Positions 28,122 through 64,000 of a stretch of DNA of 64,000 nt are shown here, piece after piece. Position 1 is the first letter of the stretch. Each line of letters begins with the position of its first letter. The DNA is taken from contig OY727094.1 in NCBI GenBank assembly GCA_963402885.1, positions 808,501 to 872,500 on the forward strand, in the 5' to 3' direction. A model generated the notes under the pieces. That model was given only the letters and a program-made list of their open reading frames with translations. It had not been told where the DNA came from and made no database searches. The stretch is from Antedon bifida (lineage: Eukaryota; Echinodermata; Crinoidea; Comatulida; Antedonidae). The position numbers and the translations under genes are program-made.

Positions 28122-28275
28122 TAAGCTCTGTCTACACTATCAAACTTTATGTAAGTGTGATGTGCCCAAGGTAGTGATATGCTTAAATATGGTAGTGATA
28201 TGACATCATGGTGTCCATTTATGGGCACATCACATTTTTTTGTCACATGAAGTTTGATAGTGTAGACAGAGCTTT
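28122..28275. mobile_element. Family-A MITE, copy A10
   Basis: Intergenic. Ends TAAGCTCTGTCTACACTATC and GATAGTGTAGACAGAGCTTT. It has two GTAGTGATATG units. It lies just left of a pogo-like fragment (28276-28385, ending AGGGGTTCTACTGTA). Confidence 0.88.
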
Positions 28276-28390
28276 CTGAATAGGGTATGGCCGTGGTGTT
28301 AAAACCCCCTCATTTGTTTCACAGGAAAGCATCCCCTTATTAGGGCTGTCCCTGAGGAGGGGTTCTACTGTATTTTGTCCATTCCCACGT

Positions 28391-29166
28391 GTTCCATGAT
28401 CATGTAGCACGAGGCTACAATGCATATAGGATCTGTTCCATGATCATGTAGCACGAGGCTACAATGCATATAGGATCTGTTCCATGATCATGTAGCACGA
28501 GGCTACAATGCATATAGGATCTGTTCCATGATCATGTAGCACGAGGCTACAATGCATATAGGATCTGTTCCATGATCATGTAGTGCGAGGCTACAATGCA
28601 TATAGGATCTGTTCCATGATCATGTAGTGCAAGGCTACAATGCATGTAGGATCTGTTCCATGATCATGTAGCACGAGGCTACAATGCATATAGGATCTGT
28701 TTCATGATCATGTAGCACGAGGCTACAATGCATATAGGATCTGTTCCATGATCATGTAGTGCGAGGCTACAATGCATATAGGATCTGTTCCATGATCATG
28801 TAGTGCAAGGCTACAATGCATATAGGATCTGTTCCATGATCATGTAGTGCGAGGCTACAATGCATATAGGATCTGATCCATGATCATGTAGTGCGAGGCT
28901 ACAATGCATATAGGATCTGTTCCATGATCATGTAGTGCGAGGCTACAATGCATATAGGATCTGTTCCATCATCATGTAGTGCGAGGCTACAATGCATATA
29001 GGATCTGTTCCATCATCATGTAGTGCGAGGCTACAATGCATATAGGATCTGTTCCATCATCATGTAGTGCGAGGCTACAATGCATATAAGATCTGATCCA
29101 TGATCATGTAGTGCGAGGCTACAATGCATATAGGATCTGATCCATGTAGTGCGAGGTTACATATAG
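28391..29166. repeat. 44-bp tandem satellite, about 17.5 units
   Basis: Unit GTTCCATGATCATGTAG(CAC or TGC)(G or A)AGGCTACAATGCATATAGGATCT. Units differ at a few recurrent positions: CAC/TGC after TAG, CCATGATC/CCATCATC, GTTCC/GATCC. Variants cluster: CAC types at the left, TGC and CATC types at the right. The last unit is shortened. The array sits between the convergent ends of the cobalamin protein gene and TCHP; the unit contains the palindrome CATGATCATG. There are no unique spacers, so it is not CRISPR-like. Confidence 0.95.
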
Positions 29167-29215
29167 TCTTCTAGTACTATTAATGCACATCTTGATTGCT
29201 TTCTTTTAAACTGTC

Positions 29216-32200
29216 TCAATCCCACGCAGAACGTCGTGTTCTAGGATGAGACTGTAAAGAGAAAAAAAACACATGTTTTAGATTATGACTAATTTTAAAA
29301 TTCTAAGCTAGATACTGTATGCCACATGTTAGCATAAAATCACTATCATGTATTGAAGCAAAGAACACCAAAATAGTGTAAATAAACATTAATTCTACCT
29401 GCGGTTCGTAGTTATGTATGGACATCCTTGAGGCTTCCTGTCTCAGCATCTCTTCATAGCCTCGTTCTGCTTCTTCTTCCCTTCGTTTTTCATCCTGCTC
29501 ACGCTGATATGCTTTCTGAAACCTTTCATTCTTTTCAGAAATCTAAATAAATACAACATACGTCTTATATATTGCTATCTTTATTGCAAAATTAATTGTG
29601 ATTACTTAAAAACCGGACATCTTTGTATTTTTTAACTCCTTGTAAAGTGTAGTTTTCAAAAGATTTGTAAGTATTAGGAAAGAATTTGGGACTTGTAAGC
29701 ATATCTAATTACTCTTCTATGAGGTAATTAGTGCCTTTCTTCCAACTAGTACCCACCTGTTCTTGAATCTCACGGTGTGATTGCTGTTTCTGTCTTGCAG
29801 TTGCAATTTTGTCTCGTGCTGTCATCTGTTGTACAACCTCAAGTTCTCGCAATAAGTCTTCTCTCTGTTGAAGTGATTCTTCTTGTTTTCGCTGGTTCTC
29901 TTCCATTTTGGATTTTATCTGTGATTGTCGTCCCCCCATTACCTAAACAAATATAATAATAATAATAGTATTTATTCGGCCACCAATGAAAAATAACTAA
30001 ATATGCTAAAGCCCTAACAGATTCTGCACTCACTCCATACAATACAAACAGTTAAAATAAAACCTTTATACAAGAAAATTAAACAAATACAAATAAAAAC
30101 TAATACTCAAAGTGAATTATTTGACATTAAATACTTGAATATCATTTTCTCAGGATTTAAGTTAGGTTAGTTAAGTCTTGCATTGTGTGTTTTTTTCTTT
30201 CTTTCAATTTATTTAATAATTTGAAAACAAAATTCAAAGTCTATTGTACGAGACCAACCTCTGACATGAGACGCTCTCTTGCTAGCCTTTCTCTCTCCCA
30301 TTCCGCTTCTCGTTTGTTCCAATGCCTTTGAGCTTCTTCCCTAAAAGTATGTGACAATTTTTTTTTATATATATACAAACAGTGAGTTGTACATCTGGTT
30401 GTTGGTTATGTTAGAAAAGCATATAACTATTCACAAAAAAAAATTCCTATCAAGAATCTAGGAGCAATTGAGAACATTTTGAGGTCATTCATTTGCAATC
30501 TGCATTAAACATTGTCTAGACTATATTTTAATTCTCAATGTTATATAAATCAAAAGTTAGAATTATAAAAGTGTATAGCATGGTATAAACATAGATCTCG
30601 AGTACACCAGCAGTGAAGTCAACTGATAGTAAGTATCCGTCAATGATGGCCATGTGTCTTTGGAAGAAGACGGCTACTAGAACAGTAACAGTAGTCCAGA
30701 TAAAATTCTTTTAAATTCCATTTAAACTTTTCTCTATGCTTTCATAATAACAATGTTTGAAGTATATTACCTATACAGCATGTCAAGTTCAGCTTCTCTA
30801 GCTTTCTCCAACTGAATCTGTTCATCTACAACCTGCCTCATCCAGGCTGCATCTGCCCTAGCCTTCTCACGCCTGGCACTCTCAAGGCTTTTGTCTTCTG
30901 CTTCTTTCTCAGCTAAAGCTTCTAAAATCATTTTGTCCATCTCCTAAATATGAAGAATAATAATAGAAATATTTGAGAGAGAGAGAATCATACATTTAAT
31001 GTGTTTTATATTTAATTACCTCAGATTTGTATCATAAGGTGCAATTAACCATTTATATTACATTTATAAATATCCAATCTCATAACCACTTCTTTTTTTT
31101 TCATAATAAAATTTATTTTCAAATAATGGTGGTGTCACCAAGAAAGCAACTGCTTGTGTCAGGGACACAAAACAAAACAGACACAAGGAAACAAAAAAAA
31201 AAAAAACTTGTTTGTGTCTTTAGTTATTAGGAAGCAATTTTCAACGACCTCAGACCTAAATATTTTGTGTCAAAGGTTGATGTCTGAACAGAGCCTAGGA
31301 ATCGAGAGAGGAAGCGCATCCCAATGTCCTGCATGCAGACAATGAATGACATAACTAGTTTCTAAATCACAAATCAAAATCTCTCTATTCATTAATAATG
31401 ACATCTGCTTACCAGTGCTTTTTGAACTTGCTGTGACCTGCGTCTAATTTGTGCTTTGTACTGACGGGACAGAACTTGACCTAACTGAGTCTGTTTACGC
31501 TGTTCCTCAAGCTTTTGACGATCTTCTTCTAACTTCTCTAACTCCCATTGTTCCTGCATCAAGGAGGCTTCCTCAGCCTTCAATTTTTCAGCCTTTGAAA
31601 AAAAAAATTGATATTAAAAAAAATTAGGGAAAACTGTACACTTAGTTTAATGGCAGAATGACATGATTTCTTAAAGATGTAAAATGTTTATGTGTACATT
31701 CAAGGCATAAGTTGAGAATGATAAATGTTTATGTGTACATTCAAGACATAAGTTGAGAGTGGTAAATGTTTATGTGTACATTCAAGGCATGAGTTGAGAG
31801 TGATAAATGTTTATGTGTACATTCAAGACATAAGTTGAGAGTGATAAATGTTTATGTGTACATTCAAGACATGAGTTGAGAGTAATAAATGTTTATGTGT
31901 ACATTCAAGACAAAAGCCATCAACTTTATGTGTACATTCAAGACTTAGCCATCAACTTTACGTGTACATTCAAGACTTAGCCATCAACTTTACGTGTACA
32001 TTAAGGCATTTACCTCCAGTTCACGATGTTTTAGTTCTATCATCTGCTCTTTCAATTCACCAGCTAATGCCTTCTCTTCCTGCAGCCTTGCTTCTTGTGT
32101 CCGATGATCTCTCTCTATTGCTGCCAACCTCTGCATCTCTAATTCGTAATCTTCCTTTCTTTCTTGCTCCCTTGCTGTATTTTTTCTTTCAGTTGTTTCT

Positions 32201-33346
32201 TGGATTTGACCGCCCCAACCTTGAACCACATGTTTCTTATGCATTTCTGACTCAAGCTGAAAATTGATATAATTATAAAAAATTATTTTTACAAAAAAGT
32301 GAAGATATTTCACTTGCACAAAAATTAATGTGACTGTGGACAACATCTATTACAAAGTAGTTTACTACAATATCACATTTTAAACTTTTTAAATCATTGC
32401 TTCCTTTTAAGGAGTTATAATTCTAAATACCTACATTTTTTAATTAACAAGATTTTATAATTCTTTTTGCGTTATTAAAAACTCATGCTGATTGGTTCAC
32501 CTCTTGAAAAATGGTGAAATAAATAATGTAACTGTTAGCAATGTACAAAAAACAGGGCTAAATTGTACTTCATGTGGATAATAATAACAACATTTTCTTA
32601 AAATAATTACATTTACCTTTCGTAAATCCGGATTGTTCTTCTTCCAATGTTCATACATTCTTTCATCGGCAATCTGTAAAATGCAAACGTAATAAAACCA
32701 ATAAACTTGAAATAATATTAGTGGAAATTATTGCTATGATGTCATCTCAAGAATTACTTTCTAACCTGTTTACGCTGCATTTCACGTCTGGTTTTCAAGT
32801 CATCAGCGCGGCCTTTCATATCGTTTAGCCGCATGTAATTTCCCTTAGACAGTCCTCTTAATTCAGCTTCATAGTCGTCTTTTTCATTCTGCAAAAGAAG
32901 TTTTAAACGTTCCCGTCGGTCTTGCAGTTTGGCTGCTCTTTCTTCTTTGGCATTTCTTGATCTATATGTATCCATACTATAACAAAATAAAAAATTGTTT
33001 CCATCCATAAAATTTTGCATTCATTAAGCATTTTAAACAGCCTGTTTTCCTCTTGGCGAAAACAATGCATATTTATATTTTCATCTAATCAAATTTTTAA
33101 TTCTAAATTTAACCGTTCAAAAGTGGCTTTAACGTTGAAGCATAAACTTTACCTTCCTTGGAACGATCTTTCAGACATCCATCCATTTTGTTTTAATGCC
33201 TCTACACCTCGTTTTTGAAAATACTTGGCATTATTATCCCACTTGTCTCGGTAATCTGCCTCATTTTGCCTTCGTGACACCATTGTACGTTCCTGGACGT
33301 TCTTGTAGCGCTGAGTCCAGTATGCTGGCAATGTAGGTAATGCCAT
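29216..33346 (-). CDS. TCHP: Trichoplein keratin filament-binding protein (TCHP)
   Basis: Ten exons in coding order on the complement: 33153-33346, 32766-32976, 32617-32673, 32014-32256, 31413-31592, 30771-30943, 30259-30340, 29757-29942, 29399-29542 and 29216-29251. All are GT-AG and in frame, giving 501 residues (human 498). The start [10 protein letters not shown] matches human MALPTLPSYW, and the end [10 protein letters not shown] echoes [37 protein letters not shown] and [20 protein letters not shown] also match. Nearly the whole protein is charged coiled coil (trichohyalin/plectin-homology). In vertebrates it binds keratin filaments, sits at centrioles and activates Aurora A to hold back cilium assembly. 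The first exon is 640 bp from the NF1 start on the other strand. Intron 4 is mostly a minisatellite. Confidence 0.95.
31675..32008. repeat. 41-bp minisatellite in TCHP intron 4
   Basis: About five full units of AAATGTTTATGTGTACATTC plus AAG(G/A)CATAAGTTGAGAGTGAT, followed by three shorter units around TGTGTACATTCAAGACTTAG and CCATCAACTTTA. The array runs to within a few bases of the exon 4 donor at 32013, so it occupies most of this intron. Confidence 0.9.
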
Positions 33347-33986
33347 CTTGAATGAATTTGTTCTACTGTATATTTATCATAATAAAAACAAAAAAATTAA
33401 ATAAAATTGTTTTCATAAAAATCTGACAGAAAATAGGCTTAGTACTAGGCCTCAATCAATAATTAATGCACATTTTTACTTTTATTTACTATACTCTACT
33501 GATTCTAGAATCTCAGCTCTCAAGCCTAGTCTACTCTAGCAGGAAGCCTCTGTCCCTGCTGTTCTCTAGGCTAGATAGCTAGCTAAGCTAGCCTAGGCCT
33601 AGGCCTAGCTTTTTACGTTTTATTTTAGTAGGCCTAGCTAGGCTTAACTAGCCAAAATCTTTTTCTAATAGATAATTAATCAGCTACAATGTTTATATAG
33701 ATATTCGTTCGAAAGTCTTTTAAGGATATTACCTATTATAGTATTAATTCTTTAACAAAATTAGTCTCTACGATAGAGATCAGCTTCGGTGTTTTGGCAT
33801 TTTTGTTGTCATGATCAAAATTTAAATTAGATACTACGCCCTCTTGGTTTGGTAATTGATTGGAGTAAATTTTTTCGGAAGTACGAACCAACAAGCAGCT
33901 ACCATTCAAGGTCATTATCAAATTATCATGATGATAAGAATGTAAAAGGCAGAGATTTGTAGTTTTTGTGGCCATTTTTTGTCAAC
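33347..33986. promoter_or_regulatory. Shared divergent promoter region of TCHP and NF1
   Basis: The two start codons face away from each other with 640 bp between them and no other gene. There is no TATA box in a sensible place for either gene. A cluster of AGGCCTAGGCCTAG palindromes with CTAGCTAGGC words is at 33590-33645. Both 5' UTRs must lie in this gap. Confidence 0.6.
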
Positions 33987-63544
<29,558 letters not shown>

Positions 63545-64000
63545 GTAAGACCTAAACATTCATTCTATATTTATACATGATATTTAGTATCTGAAAAAAA
63601 AATATTTATATCAAGTCAAGTTCAGTATTCAACTAGAAGGGCACTCAGAGAGCGCATATCTCCAAATATGAACATTTTAACACGTGTTCCCATACAGCCT
63701 ATAAAACCATCCTTTAAAATCTTATGAACAATAACTTTTTGATTAATCCTGCTAATTAAAAAATATAGAAAGAAACAAAGACACACACACACTATCGACT
63801 AAATAACCTCTCAAAAAAATCTGACAGAGGTAATAATGGTTATTCTCAAGTTATATAAAATATAAGGTTTTTTTTTAAAGATCAAGTACAGGTATAGATA
63901 TGTCATGACTCAAGTCTGTGTATTCATGTCGGCAATCTTTATCATGACCTTGCATACTTAATTGCACTTTGACATTTATAAATCCTAACTAATTATTTAT
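63545..64000 (+). other. Start of NF1 intron 34, cut by the window edge
   Basis: Begins with donor GTAAGA. AT-rich with a short (AC)n run at 63781-63792. The next NF1 exon, the rest of the PH-like domain, is not in the window. Confidence 0.7.

Noticed and set aside
28391-29166. Possible CRISPR array
   Set aside because: Units are contiguous without unique spacers, and the DNA is eukaryotic. It is a satellite.

Overview
The window is nuclear DNA from an animal. It is AT-rich, has no operons or ribosome-binding sites, and holds six multi-exon genes. Every exon junction I placed is GT-AG and keeps frame. Gene content points to a deuterostome invertebrate, most likely an echinoderm: an intrinsic factor/transcobalamin-type protein, an NF1 with close to vertebrate exon structure, short to medium introns, and very frequent TAGGCCTA-type palindromes. 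The species assignment is inference.

Layout, left to right. (1) 1-1889, +: the 3' end of DEPDC5, a GATOR1 subunit. (2) 3891-8088, -: a complete 4-exon, 315-residue retinol dehydrogenase of the RDH11/12/13 type, convergent with DEPDC5. (3) 8.1-16.3 kb: a gene-poor stretch with a diverged tandem duplication of about 2.9 kb, a tRNA-like locus, a hammerhead-ribozyme motif and several inverted-repeat elements. (4) 16375-21067, +: a complete 8-exon, 536-residue matrix metalloproteinase with a probable GPI-anchor tail and a TATA promoter. (5) 22124-27182, +: a complete 8-exon, 449-residue secreted cobalamin-binding protein. (6) 28391-29166: a 44-bp satellite array between two convergent 3' ends. (7) 29216-33346, -: a complete 10-exon, 501-residue TCHP (trichoplein). 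(8) 33987 to beyond the right edge, +: NF1 (neurofibromin), 34 exons giving the first 1732 residues through the RasGAP domain, the Sec14 domain and part of the PH-like domain. TCHP and NF1 are head to head with 640 bp between start codons.

The genes do not form one pathway. DEPDC5 (mTORC1 brake) and NF1 (Ras brake) are both growth regulators. TCHP is a centriole/keratin protein. The RDH, the MMP and the cobalamin protein are metabolic or secreted.

Non-coding DNA is dominated by small inverted-repeat elements. One family (called A here, ends GCTCTGTCTACACTATCAAA) has about 23 copies. A second (B, ends GGTTCCCACTAGGACGCAAC) has about 14. Rarer ones include family C, a pogo-like element, a Helitron candidate and tRNA-derived SINEs. 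The most interesting items are: two hammerhead-ribozyme motifs; a symmetric 105-bp NF1 exon that inserts 35 residues into Sec14; two NF1 exon tails duplicated together with their splice donors, plus a donor-like array after a third exon; a minus-strand coding-like remnant inside NF1 intron 9; and a family-A element centred in a longer palindrome. I found no clearly new multi-gene system.
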